This document shows, piece by piece, positions 9,918 to 22,895 of a DNA stretch of 64,000 nt. Numbering within the stretch: the stretch's first letter is position 1; each line of letters opens with the position of its first letter. Position numbers and translations under genes: made by a program. Below the pieces are notes generated by a model that saw nothing but the letters and a program-made list of their open reading frames with translations, was not told the DNA's origin and searched no databases. Source of the stretch: Paulinella micropora (Eukaryota > Cercozoa > Imbricatea > Euglyphida); assembly GCA_009731375.1 (NCBI GenBank), contig BJOX01000037.1, positions 267,940 to 331,939 of the forward strand, written 5' to 3'.

Positions 9918-12300
9918 TAAAATCTTATCGGGAAGTGAATTAATTATGTTATCAAAATAGGTGCCAACCAGTTTTTTCTGCTTTTCCGAATCGGGACCAC
10001 TTTTTTGAGGAAATTGCCTCTTTCGGTTTTTTCCACCTTCCCTTCATGTCTGCACACTCTGAGCTTCAAGAGTCTGAAGGAGCGTGTGCGTGTTCCCATC
10101 AGTGATTATTTAGTGAAAACTTATGATGTGCGGAGGCTAAACAGAAGGTCGGAAATCATGCAATGATGGCCTACGCCGCCAAGTGGAAAACGACTGCCTC
10201 TTGAAACCATAGAATACTATGATTAACTTTCACTTAGTATATGGAACCGTGCATATAGCCCGGCTCGGATCGTACTATAATGGCAGCAAGGGTGCCGTGA
10301 CACTTGAAAGTGCAAGTTCTGAGTCGATCGGGACAATGCGGACGAGGAGGACTGTAACACCCACAGTATACTACATCGTTATTTCGCTATTAGTTTTTCA
10401 GTACCGTGACTGTCACGTAAATCAAGTTCACTCGTGGAAGTGATTCCTTATTATTGAATATATTATAAGATAAACTGATGATTCTTATTATATTTCAGGT
10501 TTTGAAGAATACTTCAGGTTTTAATGACAGTTATATTAAGATAAAAAATATTGGGGGAGCTTGGACATATGTTTTTTACCCCCCCCCCCCCCCCCCCCCC
10601 CCCCCNNNNNNNNNNGTTTAGACTCTCAAATAATGAAACATATATAAATAAATTCTTCACTGTCAGATCATTCAGATTCAGAATCTGCAATCGGTGTCAA
10701 GATATTTTTAGTAGTTTTTACAAACTCTCAAATTAAAGTTTACATTGAATCCACTATTTTTTCAGGTTCAAGCATACCACCCAGTGGCTGAAGTTTTCCA
10801 GATGATGCATTTCTGCTGTCCTGTCCTTTTTTCGAATTCACGCTCAAGCAAAGCACAGTATTCATGCTTTTTGCTTCCTGTTTTTGCATTCTCCACTTCA
10901 CCAAATTCCAAAATTTTTGAACCTACTTTCTTACACATACCTACACTCACTTTCCTACATTTCTTTTTTTTATTAAATCTGTCCAACTGCTTGTGTTTGG
11001 TGTGTTTTGTCTTGCCACCGTTTGTGGTTGTCCCATCATGTTGTATTTGTTCGTTGTCCATGCGTTCCTTGTGCCCTTTCTTGCATTTTTGTCTTACATA
11101 TTATTTTCCAAGTGTTGCTAGCCTGATTTGCCTCAAAAACTCTGTCCCACCTTCATTCCTTGCCTGTGCTTGCCCACTCTGAACTCCATGCATTCTCGTC
11201 CTGTGCTGCCATGCTTGTTTTCGTGTCTCTCCTACGCGCCCTCATTGTCTCCTTTGCCTGGTTTTTGTTTGCTTTAACTTTGCGGGTGTTGGGGTGTTGA
11301 AAGATGCTTGGTTGCAGTCATTTTGTGTTTCTTGTCGATGTGAGAGGGGGGTTTGAAGTTTATACTTGTTATTTTTTCTATTTTATTGCGCTACAGTGTG
11401 TTTGAGCAAATCACACATGCTATATTACAATACATGTTGCCTGCTCCATGCCTAGTGGTAGGATTCATGATACAAACACAAAACAACACATTCTACACAC
11501 ATTATGCCTGTCAATTTAATCTGACTGTTTTGACTGCATTTTTTATTTTTCTGAAATGTTATGGTTTTTACTTTTGCTATGTGTTGTGTGTCTCTGTTGT
11601 CGCTGTTTATGATCTGTTGTGCTTGTCTACTGTTGGAACTATGTGTCCTTTGCATTTTAGGTGTATTTCCTATTCTTTTCTCTTGTGTTTACAGATTTAC
11701 GATTGTCTCTGTTCCAAATTCAGCCCCAGTCTCAGCCCCCATCGTGGAGGAAGTGGAGGAAGACCTGGCGCTCAACGTAAATCACTGATGCTGGACCGAC
11801 TCCGCTCGTGGAATATCCCCCACCCGAAGCAAGTCCATGGCGTCGCCTACGACGTCACCGTCAGGGCCTTTTATAAGGACCAGGCCGCCCACTTCAAGAA
11901 AACTAGCCAATCGGCCACGCGCACCCGCCCCGGGCCTTCCCACGCCCCCCACCCACACAACGCATGAACATAGCTGCTCATGAGCCACTCACACGCCCAC
12001 GCCGCCAATCGGCTGCTCTCACATATGAAAACCTATGTCTCATGCCTACCAATTGGAGTTGAGAGAGATCCTGTCGAGGAGATAGCAGATGACAGTGACG
12101 TAATCGCGGAGGCGATCGAAGCTAACGCACTTCCAGGACAGTCAGATTTTGAACCATCAGGTAGCGACAGAGACTGATTTTATCAAAATGCTTTACTAAG
12201 TTAAAGTATCTGTTGCTCAACGTGTATATATTTACCTAGCTAATACTTATATCGATATCCCAGCATTTCTGACTTAGTGCAGATACAATTTCTCAATCCC
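9918..12300. other. Unassigned region with weak coding fragments
   Basis: No complete gene is identified. Fragments that look more protein-like than background are a plus-strand stretch at about 10080-10160 (VRVPISDYLVKTYDVRR), a 97-residue minus-strand ORF at 10768-11061 (basic, KKKKCRKVSVGMCKKVG), a plus-strand frame at 11730-11966 (GGRPGAQRKSLMLDRLRSW), and an acidic plus-strand ORF ending at 12177 (DFEPSGSDRD). They might be remains of a DNA transposon, but no catalytic motif is visible. A poly-C run with gap lies at about 10570-10615. Confidence 0.3.
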
Positions 12301-12446
12301 CCCCCCCCGAGGTAGTGGTCGGTGCGGTAGGTCTAGAACTAAGTGAAATAAATTCATTTCTTGCTTTTATTAATTGTTTCAAACGCTTTAGAAATATTGA
12401 AATTAGATTAGTATTTACTACTTCCAGAAAGCACCCCCTGCCATCC

Positions 12447-12488
<42 letters not shown>

Positions 12489-12620
12489 CCCCGGCGNNNN
12501 NNNNNNNNNNNNNNNNNNNNNNNNNNNNNNNNNNNNNNNNNNNNNNNNNNNNCCCCACCCCCCCCTTCCCCCCAACGGCAGTAGTGGCAGGTGCGGTAGG
12601 CCCAGGTGCCACCCGGACCT
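12301..12620. repeat. Poly-C tracts, N gap and a short duplicated motif
   Basis: Two C-rich homopolymer blocks flank a 56-N gap. A similar segment (GGTGCGGTAGG followed by a run ending GTGAAATWAAATAA) occurs before and after the block, suggesting a duplication whose centre is unassembled. Confidence 0.6.
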
Positions 12621-12955
12621 TATAAGTGAGTGAAATTAAATAAAATCAATAAAATTAAAATGTTTTTATTGTTTTCCTGTTAATTTTCAATGATTTACAT
12701 AATTTAAGGATAATATTCCATCATTTCCAATTTGAAAGTATCCTCCTCCGTAGAGGAGCAGAACACACGAAACTTCACCTCCATGTAAGCTTTCTTGGAG
12801 GAAATGGTAACAAACGTGCATAAAACAAAAAATTAGGAATCAGAAGGAGGCACTGCAAGTCTACGTTTTAAGCTACATGAAGCTGATTTTTCAGAAACAT
12901 AAGCGAGATGCGCGGCACAGGAACCTTCTCGACTCCGACAACAGTAGTACGTTAG

Positions 12956-13005
<50 letters not shown>

Positions 13006-14160
13006 CCAAGAAGGCTTACTGTATATGTATGATAATTACTGTATATGTATTGATTATGTGATGTGTGTATATTACTACGTCCTATAATTATATGCATATG
13101 CATGTACGTATTATATTAAAATACATAACCAAGCTAATTGTTTACAAGTGGACATGCTGTCGGTTGTGATCCCTATTCCTATTCCTGTACTTTGGGTAAG
13201 TTGGAGCTGGACCGAAGGATTCCATCTTGTTTACACCGCAGACTTCATAAGCAAGGCCTGGTTTTTCGGGTCGCATATGGTTGGATAGATGCATGTACAA
13301 GGTGCCCCGTGTTGCCCAGACCTTCCTAGTTTGTCAGGATGCAAGTCACTTTCAATTTGTCTGCGTGCTGCCAGTCTAGTTGGGCAGTCACTAAACAAAA
13401 TTGGCGATAATCCCCTTCTGGGACATTTTTTATAATTACATTCAAAATATATAATAATCGCTCATGAGTTGTTGCTGGCTGTCTTATGTGCAGTTTCGCC
13501 TGCCTGCGGGATAACGAGTGTCCAGGGTTGATCAGGCGACTACGAGAGACTTGAACGGGTGACAATAACATCAAGCGCAAACTATTCAACAACAGTATCA
13601 ACGCTGACAAATTAAAGATTGTTTTCTGTTCTGGAATCGTGAAGCGCGCAATTATGGCAATGGACATTTCTTCCTGTGTCAACCCGCACGCTGCGCATGA
13701 TGACATGTTAGTGAAAGACAGCAAGAAGGTTTGGTATTGGCAAGAGAGCGTCGCCTGGGAGATGTTGCAGAAATTGGAGACGCAGTGGACGGACGCACAG
13801 CTGGATGATTACTGGAGCAAGAAGGACTCAGATAATGAAGAGGACTGGTCTCTCTCTCTCTCTCTCTTGCTGGCTGGGTATCCTCCCTTCCTGACTCTGT
13901 TACTAGCAGTTCAGGAAGGAGGATACCCAGCAAGGTCGCCTTCTTTCCTGAACTTCTCTTATCAACTGTGCTGAGCTGCGTGGTTGCAAACTTTAGCTTC
14001 ACCTAGAATTGCGGATTCCGCAGGCAGAAAGGTAGACTCATTCTTTCTCGCTGAATATGACAAAAACAACAGCACCAACTAGCGCTCACACAAACAAGCT
14101 AATGTTTGTATCGAGAACGTTCTACAAGTGACAGGCAAATAACAACACTTCAAAACAGCG
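12621..14160. other. AT-rich spacer with (CT)n, a hairpin and a short ORF
   Basis: A (CT)n run occupies about 12957-13002. A plus-strand ORF at 13639-13974 (MKRAIMAMDISSCVN ... WEMLQKLETQW) has no recognised domain. At about 13869-13944 an inverted repeat with arms GGGTATCCTCC and GGAGGATACCC forms a strong hairpin with a short loop. No gene is supported. Confidence 0.5.
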
Positions 14161-14164
14161 TGGT

Positions 14165-14590
14165 TTGTTGACAACAAACACGCAGACTTCTTCTTTGCCT
14201 GTTTGTGAAGAGGCGAGTATGTTAAGTATTTTGAAAACAAAAAAATCTAATGTGTTTCCTGTCACTTCTATGACTGTGCCGCTTGATAAGGGCCAGTGGC
14301 ACATTTATTTTTGGGGGAACGATTACACAGCAATAGATTCATTTCCCGCCAAACCTCCCATTTTCTATCCTTGTTTACAGTCATTGAAGCACTATAAACT
14401 CATATTTACTAATGTGAGAGAGAAGAAAGATGCCTACACTGGCAAAGTGCAGGATTGGGACTTTAGGTTAGGGACAGAAATCTTTGACGTTATAGTCAGG
14501 CAGCAAAATAATGGTAAAACGTTCACACAGGAAAGCTGGGAGAGAGTGCTAAGTTTTGCTGAACGTTACAAAAAAAAAAGTATTGTGTGA
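14165..14590 (+). CDS. Hypothetical protein of 141 aa
   Basis: This ORF is not a microsatellite artefact. It has balanced composition with aromatic-rich core segments (WHIYFWGNDYTAIDSFPAK, KVQDWDFRLGTEIFDV) and ends in a lysine run. I do not recognise the family and see no signal peptide or membrane segment. It could be one exon of a larger gene or a transposon fragment; poly-purine sequence and AT-rich DNA surround it. Start chosen at the first ATG; splice sites were not resolved. Confidence 0.35.
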   Translation: MLTTNTQTSSLPVCEEASMLSILKTKKSNVFPVTSMTVPLDKGQWHIYFWGNDYTAIDSFPAKPPIFYPCLQSLKHYKLIFTNVREKKDAYTGKVQDWDFRLGTEIFDVIVRQQNNGKTFTQESWERVLSFAERYKKKSIV

Positions 14591-14761
14591 TAGATAATAT
14601 TATTATTATTGCGGTTTAAGTACGTACTATTAAATTTTTGCTCTGTTTTAACAACTTTGTACTTATAACCTACGGACCGGAACACGTACTATTAATAAAA
14701 TTTCCAGCCGCTGAAAATATTTCCAACCACTAGAAATATTTCCAACCATGGAAATAATTTC

Positions 14762-14792
14762 AACCACTATGCATGCATACATACATACATTC

Positions 14793-14829
<37 letters not shown>

Positions 14830-15385
14830 CAGATAGATAGATAGATAGATAGATAGATACATAGATACATACATAGTACATACATACATACATACATACA
14901 CATACATACATACACATACATACATACATACATACATACATACATACATGCATACATACATGCATACATACATACATGCATACATGCATACATACATGCA
15001 TACATACATACATACATACATACATACGTACATACATACATGCATACATGCATGCATGCCTGCATACATGCATGCATTACATGCATACATACATACATAC
15101 ATACATACATGTATGCATACATGCATGCATGCATACATGCATGCATACATGCATGCATGCATGCATACATGCATGCATGCATACATACATGCATACATAC
15201 ATACATACCATACATACACATACATACACATACATAGATACACATAGATACATACATACAGACAGACATACATAGAAGCTCATAGACACACACACACACA
15301 CACACTCACACACACATACACACATACATATACATACATGCATGCATGCATGCATGCATGCATACATACATACATACATATGATT
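14762..15385. repeat. (ACAT)n/(GATA)n/(GCAT)n microsatellite
   Basis: A compound tetranucleotide array: GATA near the left end, then ACAT mixed with GCAT, then a short CA run near 15285-15325. Long frames across it translate as TYIH or MYVC repeats on either strand and are not genes. Confidence 0.95.
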
Positions 15386-16072
15386 AAAGAGAAAGAAGCG
15401 AGACGAAAGAAACAATAATAAAAAGAGACAACCAAGAAGAAAGAAGAAAAAGAAGAAAGAAGAAATAAGAAATAAGAAATAAGAAACAAAAAAAGTGAAG
15501 AATTAAGAAAGAAGGAAAGAAAGAAGAAGCAAAAGGAGCAATATAAACACCTTCGCCAAGGACGTGAGGAGTAGGAGTGGAAGAGAACAACGGTAATGAT
15601 TTTGGCTTGTTGTTAAACGTGCTCAGTCTGATAATTGTAATCATATTAAAGAGCGCTTGTTTTGACTAGAGCAGCTAAGAGCTGAAAAGGAAGCATGTAC
15701 AACAAGAAGGCGAACATAATAATAATAATAATAAGAAATATATATATATATATACTAATAAAGACAGAAGATAGCAGACTTCATCTACTTAGTTCACAAG
15801 AAGAAAGGGTGGAGGTGAAAGAAATAGATGAACATAAAAGAATAAGAAGACGGTGTGAATAAGCTTAAAGGAAGTGGAAAATAAAGGAGTAACAGAAATG
15901 ATCAGAATTTCAAGATTCTCAAGAAATCAACTCGGACTTGCTGGTGTTATTACATGGTCAAGTCAGTGTCCCAGTGCCTAGCTAGCTAGTGAATTTCGTG
16001 CAAAATGAGGGTAGTTAGTAGAATATGCCTACCATATCAGGTTCATGGTTCATAGCGCTTAAGTACCCTAGA
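15386..16072. other. Purine-rich spacer
   Basis: Poly-purine AAGA-type sequence to about 15540, then AT-rich DNA with short (AAT)n and (TA)n runs near 15718-15754. No gene is seen. Confidence 0.6.
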
Positions 16073-16392
16073 GTAGCAAGGATGGGTTGATTATCTGCTT
16101 TGTCGACAAGTAACAGCCATTCTGAAGTAGCAAGGATGGGTTGATTATCTGCTTTGCCGACAAGTAATAGCCATTCTGAAGCAGCAAGGATGGGTTGATT
16201 ATGCTTTGCCGACAAGCAACAGCCATTCTGAAGTAGCAAGGATGGGTTGATTATCTGCTTTGCCGACAAGCAACAGCCATTCTGAAGTAGCAAGGATGGG
16301 TTGATTATCTGCTTTGCCGACAAGCAACAGCCATTCTGAAGTAGCAAGGATGGGTTGATTATCTGCTTTGCCGACAAGTAACAGCCATTCTG
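16073..16392. repeat. 54-bp minisatellite, about six copies
   Basis: The unit starts AGTAGCAAGGATGGGTTGAT and ends CAGCCATTCTGA. One copy lacks two bases in the ATCTGC segment. Other copies differ at a few positions only (AGTAA/AGCAA, GTCG/GCCG). Confidence 0.9.
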
Positions 16393-16430
16393 AAAGAAGT
16401 AATTGGCATTATCTTGGAGATGAGCGCAGT

Positions 16431-16432
16431 CA

Positions 16433-16514
<82 letters not shown>

Positions 16515-16515
16515 A

Positions 16516-16562
<47 letters not shown>

Positions 16563-16573
16563 GACCGATATAA

Positions 16574-16621
<48 letters not shown>

Positions 16622-16664
16622 GTAGGTAGGTAGGTAGGTAGGTAGGTAGATAGATAGATGGCTA
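16431..16664. repeat. Inverted microsatellite: (TATC)n followed by (GATA)n
   Basis: About 130 bp of (TATC)n are followed, after about 15 bp, by (GATA)n/(GGTA)n. The two halves are complementary and can form a long hairpin. The right end touches the stop codon of the kelch gene (minus strand), so the hairpin would lie directly in its 3' UTR. Confidence 0.9.
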
Positions 16665-18167
16665 GCTGACCACTGCGCAGGCAGCCCCCCTACGCGCTGA
16701 AGTCATGTCGGACACCCGCTCCCAACAGTTGCGGCTCTCGTCATAACGCTCCACAGAGGACAGTGCAGCACCAAGGTAACCACCCATGACGTATAGCCGC
16801 CCGTCCAGCACGGCCGCACACGCATTATCACGTGGACCAGTCAGCGGCGCCACGTCCTCCCATCTGTCGTTGGCTGAATCATAGCGCTCGACCGATGACA
16901 AGACTTCACTCGAGTCGTTCAGGCCACCGATGGCATACATGCACCCTTTCAGCACCGCAACTGCGCATCCCCATCTTGATGTCTTCATGGCAGCCACCAA
17001 GTCCCACTGGTTCCTGCCCGGGTCATATCTTTCTACAGTACGCAATATTCTTCTATCACCGGCCATGCCCGCATTGCCTCCTACTACATAAAACAGCCCT
17101 CCAAGAACTGCTCCTCCTGCGAAATCTCGAACACAGCTCATCGGTGCTACGTCCTCCCACCTGTTGCTTGCCACATCAAAGCGAATCACAGTGGAAAGGT
17201 TCATGCCGCCCGCGACGTAGATGCTGTTATCAATTGCACCCGCCGCAGAGGAAGTTCGCCCAGTCGGCATCGACGCCACCGGCTCCCAGCTCCCGCTCCT
17301 CGGACTGAAGCGCTCTACCGACGTCAACGCAACGCCACCATTCCAACCGCCAATAGCGTAGATCACGTTCCCTACCACGGCAGCCGCCAATACCCACCGC
17401 TTGGATCTCATCATTGCAGCCATCTCTTCCCACCTGTTCTCTGCTGCGTTATATCGCTCCACTGTCTGCAAATCCTCCTTCCCTTCAGCCCCCTTATCTC
17501 CAGCGAACACATATATACCCGCGTCGCTCCTCGGCACCCGCCTCTTCTCCCTCTCCACCCTCACCGTTTCCTCCTTCACCACCTCCACCCGAGTGCTCAC
17601 GCGCTCCACCTCCACCTCCACCTCCACCATATTGTCGCGCTCCAGTTCCTCCAACTCGTCCTTGTGTTTGCCAATCATGCGTCGAATGCCATACAGCTGT
17701 TTGCTCAGCTCTTCTTCCTGCTCGTCTGTACTCCGCTCCATGCGAGTGGTTAGAACGGCAGTCTCCTTTTCCAGACCCGCGATGTCCTGCTTCCGTTTCG
17801 CGATCAGGTTCGCTACACGCTCCCTTGCCTCGCTGGTTGCGGTTTTCAAATCACGCGGGTTCTCGCGCAACTGCCGCACTTCCACGCTGCCTCGCACGCG
17901 GTCGATGTTCACTTCAAAGACATCCGACCCGGTCTTCTCGTCGACGTACCGGCCGCCTTCCAGCTGCTTGAGCTGCTCTGGCAGGCTCAGCAGCGACTTG
18001 CACAGCTGGACGGCGTGTGGGTTCTGGGAGACCCGTGAAGAGGAAGCCGACGAGGAAGAGGAGGCAGGCGGGTCGTCGTCATCCAAGCTTTGCGCGGCGC
18101 TCAAGGGCGCAGAGGATGCAGCAAGCGGGACTTTTCTCCTTTTTCGTGGGGGCATGACAGAGGTCAC
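16662..18167 (-). CDS. Kelch-repeat beta-propeller protein (501 aa), intronless
   Basis: The ORF is intact and uses balanced codons, unlike the surrounding repeats. Residues 6-12 (PRKRRKV) form a basic, NLS-like cluster, followed by a Ser/Asp-rich segment. Residues about 55-215 are highly charged and probably coiled coil (for example NLIAKRKQDIAGLEKE). Residues about 220-501 contain six kelch motifs with the usual GG doublet, conserved Tyr and Trp: IYAIGGWNGG, IYVAGGMN, FYVVGGNAG, MYAIGGLND and LYVMGGYLG after a first blade starting IYVFAGD, each followed by VERYD...WE. Six blades are enough for a closed propeller. No BTB or BACK domain is visible, so it is not a typical BTB-kelch adaptor. 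Kelch propellers bind partner proteins; the specific partner is unknown. Two ATGs (residues 1 and 5) could start translation. The stop codon adjoins a GATA array. Confidence 0.92.
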   Translation of the reverse strand: MTSVMPPRKRRKVPLAASSAPLSAAQSLDDDDPPASSSSSASSSRVSQNPHAVQLCKSLLSLPEQLKQLEGGRYVDEKTGSDVFEVNIDRVRGSVEVRQLRENPRDLKTATSEARERVANLIAKRKQDIAGLEKETAVLTTRMERSTDEQEEELSKQLYGIRRMIGKHKDELEELERDNMVEVEVEVERVSTRVEVVKEETVRVEREKRRVPRSDAGIYVFAGDKGAEGKEDLQTVERYNAAENRWEEMAAMMRSKRWVLAAAVVGNVIYAIGGWNGGVALTSVERFSPRSGSWEPVASMPTGRTSSAAGAIDNSIYVAGGMNLSTVIRFDVASNRWEDVAPMSCVRDFAGGAVLGGLFYVVGGNAGMAGDRRILRTVERYDPGRNQWDLVAAMKTSRWGCAVAVLKGCMYAIGGLNDSSEVLSSVERYDSANDRWEDVAPLTGPRDNACAAVLDGRLYVMGGYLGAALSSVERYDESRNCWERVSDMTSARRGAACAVVS

Positions 18168-18279
18168 GACGAGGCAGCTGTCGGTTCAGCGCGTATTCTG
18201 CGCAAAGAATCAAACACAAAAACAGGACCAATAAGAACATAGTAAGCCTGATGAATGGTTGACAACCTATCTGTCCCTC

Positions 18280-18386
18280 AGTCAATCCAGTATCCCAACT
18301 TTTCCCTCAGAAATTGACAGACAGACAGACCGACAGAAAGAAAGAAAGAAAGAAAGAAAGAAAACAACAACAACAACAACAACAGG

Positions 18387-18430
<44 letters not shown>

Positions 18431-18444
18431 AAGAGAGAGAGAAA

Positions 18445-18497
<53 letters not shown>

Positions 18498-18930
18498 GAG
18501 GGGGGGGGGGGGGGGGGGGGGGAAAAGAAANNNNNNNNNNNNNNNNNNGGGGAGGGGGGGGGGGGGGGGGGGGGAAGGGGAAGGATGATATGTGTGTATG
18601 TATGTATGTTATGTATGTTATGTATGCATGTTTGTATGTATTTTATGTATAATATGTATGCTATGCATGTATGTATGTTATGTATGTATGCAGGTACGTA
18701 GTTGGAAGGAAGGTAGGGAGGTAGGTAGGTAGGCAGGGTAGGTAGGTAGGTAGGTTGGTAGGTATTTACATGAGTGCGCGTATAAACATGTTTATTCTAA
18801 GTGTGTTCTGACCGCGTATCCATGCTAGAGAAATGATGTCTACTGCAACTTGGAAGAAGAGATAAAAGAAACAGAGAAGAGAGAGTGAGAGAGAGAGAGA
18901 GAGAGAGACTAGAAAAGTCTATGCTATTTA
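18280..18930. repeat. Purine tract, poly-G with gap, and TATG-type repeats
   Basis: (GAAA)n, (CAA)n, (GA)n and poly-G runs with an 18-N gap, then TATG and GGTA repeats. This is the start of the intergenic interval between the divergent kelch and MORN-SAM genes. No promoter element could be identified. Confidence 0.85.
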
Positions 18931-19238
18931 TTTATACATACATACATACAACGTACGAATTTATGTGTATGCATGTATGTATATGTATACGTATGTAAAG
19001 ATGTACAACATGTAAGTATGTCTACATGCATATATACAACAAGCAATGGAGGCAAATGGCTATATATATATATATATATATTTATATACATATATATACA
19101 TATATATACATACATACATATATATATATACATATATATATAGAGAGAGAGAGAGAGCTAGATAGAGAAATAGAGAGATAGAGAGATAGAGAGATAGATA
19201 GATAGATAGATAGATAGAATTAGATAGATAGATAGAAT

Positions 19239-19271
<33 letters not shown>

Positions 19272-19371
19272 GGATAGATAAAGATAGAGAGATAGATAAA
19301 GATAGAGAGATAGATAGATAGATAGATAGATAGAGAGATAAGAGATAGAGAGATAGATAAGAGATAGATAT

Positions 19372-19409
<38 letters not shown>

Positions 19410-19478
19410 GGATATAGATGGATATAGATGGATAGATAGATAGATAGAGATAGATAGATATAGATAGATAGGAAGAAT

Positions 19479-19514
<36 letters not shown>

Positions 19515-19616
19515 AATAGATAAATAGATAGAAATAGATAGATAGATAGATAGATAGATAGGTAGAAATAGATAGATCGATAGATATAGATAGATAGATA
19601 GATATAGATAGATAGA

Positions 19617-20021
19617 TGAGATATCGACTAATGTCAGAAAAAAGGAGCTTCTGATTTCGTCAACCAAGGAAGTGTGGGTAAAGTATTAACCCGATGCCCA
19701 GCTAAGCCGTGATGTTTGCACGGAAGGGACTGATACAGGCGATACCAAAGCTCCCTAGTACCAGGCGGGGCCAGGGCTCGTTCCATAAGCGCCCCTTGCA
19801 GAACGAGCTCCCACCTCCATTACAGAGGGCCCAGTAAGCAGATGGAGTTTCGAGACTGTGACATCGACAGTCTAGCATAAACCGACAGAGCACTGTGGGT
19901 TTTATTCCGGGCTCAACAAGCGAGAAAGGGCACCCTGAGGGAACAGGATTGTGCTTCCCACCGCTATTTCGGCATGTGACTTATAGGTGTATGGCTAGGC
20001 ACACATAAGGCACCCCACCAC
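19617..20021 (-). mobile_element. Dispersed ~400-bp retroposon-like element, copy 1
   Basis: Non-repetitive sequence, near-identical to 21018-21462, lies in the GATA array. Read on the minus strand it begins with GTGGTGGGGTGCCTTATG and ends CATTAGTCGATATCTCATC running straight into (TATC)n, as expected for a retroposon with a tetranucleotide 3' tail. It has no significant ORF, and no clear pol III boxes were found. It may be a SINE or a LINE 3' end. Confidence 0.6.
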
Positions 20022-20060
<39 letters not shown>

Positions 20061-20110
20061 CAGGGATAGAGATAGAGATAGAGATAGATAGAGATAGAGA
20101 TAGAGATGAT

Positions 20111-20143
<33 letters not shown>

Positions 20144-20154
20144 GATAGAGATAG

Positions 20155-20195
<41 letters not shown>

Positions 20196-20242
20196 TAGAT
20201 GGATATTGATGGATATATATAGATAGATAAATAGATAGATAA

Positions 20243-20285
<43 letters not shown>

Positions 20286-20309
20286 GATTGATAGATTGAT
20301 AGATAGATT

Positions 20310-20347
<38 letters not shown>

Positions 20348-20377
20348 GAGATAGATAGAGAGATAGATAGATGGATG

Positions 20378-20418
<41 letters not shown>

Positions 20419-20488
20419 ATAAATAGATAGATAGATAGATAGATATAGATAGATCGATAGATAGATAGATAGATAGATAGAGAGATAG

Positions 20489-20521
<33 letters not shown>

Positions 20522-20554
20522 TAGATGGATATAGATGGATATAGATAGATAGAT

Positions 20555-20607
<53 letters not shown>

Positions 20608-20632
20608 TAGATAGATCGATCGATAGATAGAT

Positions 20633-20694
<62 letters not shown>

Positions 20695-20812
20695 GTAGAT
20701 AGGTAGATAGGTAGATAGATAGATAGATAGATACATAGATAGATAGATAGATAGGTAGATAGGTAGATAGATAGATAGATAGATAGATAGAAAGAAAGAT
20801 AGAAAGAAAGAT

Positions 20813-20843
<31 letters not shown>

Positions 20844-20948
20844 AATAGATAGATAGATAGATAGAAATAGATAGATAGATAGATAGATAGAAATAGATAG
20901 ATAGATAGATAGATAGATAGAGATAGAGTTAGATAGATAGATAGATAA

Positions 20949-20990
<42 letters not shown>

Positions 20991-21017
20991 CGATAGATAG
21001 ATATAGATAGATAGATA

Positions 21018-21456
21018 GATGAGATTTCGACTAATGTCAGAAAAAAGGAGCTTCTGATTTCGTCAACCAAGGAAATCTGTGGGTAAAGTATCAACCCGAT
21101 GCCCAGCTAAGCCGTGATGTTTGCACGGAAGGGACTGATACAGGCGATACCAAAGCTCCCTAGTACCAGGCGGGGCCAGGGCTCGTTCCATAAGCGCCCC
21201 TTGCAGAACGAGCTCCCACCTCCATTACAGAGGACCCAGTAAGCAGATGGAGTTTCGAGACTGTTCGACAGTCTAGTATAAACCGACAGAGCACTGTGGG
21301 TTTTATTCCGGGCTCAACAAGCGAGAAAGGGCACCCTGAGGGAACAGGATTGTGCTTCCCGTCGCTATTTCGGCATGTGACTTATAGGCGTATGGCTAGG
21401 CACACATAAGGCACCCCACCACGGGCCCAGCACACCCAGACCATCCCCTAATTCTC

Positions 21457-21462
<6 letters not shown>
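21018..21462 (-). mobile_element. Dispersed ~400-bp retroposon-like element, copy 2
   Basis: Same element as 19617-20021, with small indels (for example the GTGACATCGAC segment is shortened). Its minus-strand 5' end extends about 35 bp further (TCCCCTAATTCTCT...) than copy 1, as expected if copy 1 is 5'-truncated. Its 3' end also enters (TATC)n. Confidence 0.6.
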
Positions 21463-21527
<65 letters not shown>

Positions 21528-21581
21528 GTAGATAGGTAGATAGATAGATAGATAGATAGAAAGATAGATAGAAAGAAAGAT

Positions 21582-21617
<36 letters not shown>

Positions 21618-21816
21618 GGAAATAGATAGATAGATAGATAGAAATAGATAGATAGATAGATATAGATAGATATATAGATATATATATATATATATATAGA
21701 TAGATAGATAGATATATAGATATAGATAGATAGATATAGATAGATATAGATAGATAGATAGATATATAGATAGATAGAGATAGAGATAGAGATAGATAGA
21801 GATAGAGATGATAGAT

Positions 21817-21855
<39 letters not shown>

Positions 21856-21944
21856 TAGATATATAGATAGATAGATAGATCGATAGATAGATATATAGAT
21901 ATATAGATAGATAGATAGATAGATATAGATAGAGATAGAGATAG

Positions 21945-21993
<49 letters not shown>

Positions 21994-22012
21994 TAGATGG
22001 ATAGATGGATAT

Positions 22013-22138
<126 letters not shown>

Positions 22139-22400
22139 GGATGGATGGATGGATGGATAGATGGATGGATAGATAGATAGATAGATAGGTAGATAGGTAG
22201 ATAGATAGATAGATAGATAGATATATAGATATATAGATAGATAGATAGATAGATAGAAAGATAGATAGATAGATAGATAGATATAGATAGATAGACAGAT
22301 AGATAGATAGATAGATAGAGATAGAGATAGAGATATAGATAGAGATAGAGATGATAGATATAGATAGATAGATAGATAGATATAGATAGATAGATAGATC

Positions 22401-22432
<32 letters not shown>

Positions 22433-22441
22433 TAGAGATAG

Positions 22442-22474
<33 letters not shown>

Positions 22475-22501
22475 TAGATGGATATAGATGGATATATATA
22501 T

Positions 22502-22548
<47 letters not shown>

Positions 22549-22680
22549 GATAGATTGATAGATAGATAGATAGATAGATAGAGAGATAGATAGATAGATA
22601 GATAGATAGATGGATGGATGGATGGATGGATAGATAGATAGATAGATAGATAGATAGGTAGATAGGTAGATAGGTATAGG

Positions 22681-22748
<68 letters not shown>

Positions 22749-22753
22749 AAGAT

Positions 22754-22785
<32 letters not shown>

Positions 22786-22895
22786 TAATAGATAGATAAA
22801 TAGATAGATAGATAGATAGATGGAGAGAGAGATAGATAGATAGATAGATAGATAGACAGATAGATAGATAGATAGGTAGATAAGGTAGATAAGGT

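Noticed and set aside
9918-12180. piggyBac-like transposase
   Set aside because: Acidic N-terminal-like and basic fragments are suggestive, but no DDD catalytic region or terminal inverted repeats could be found.
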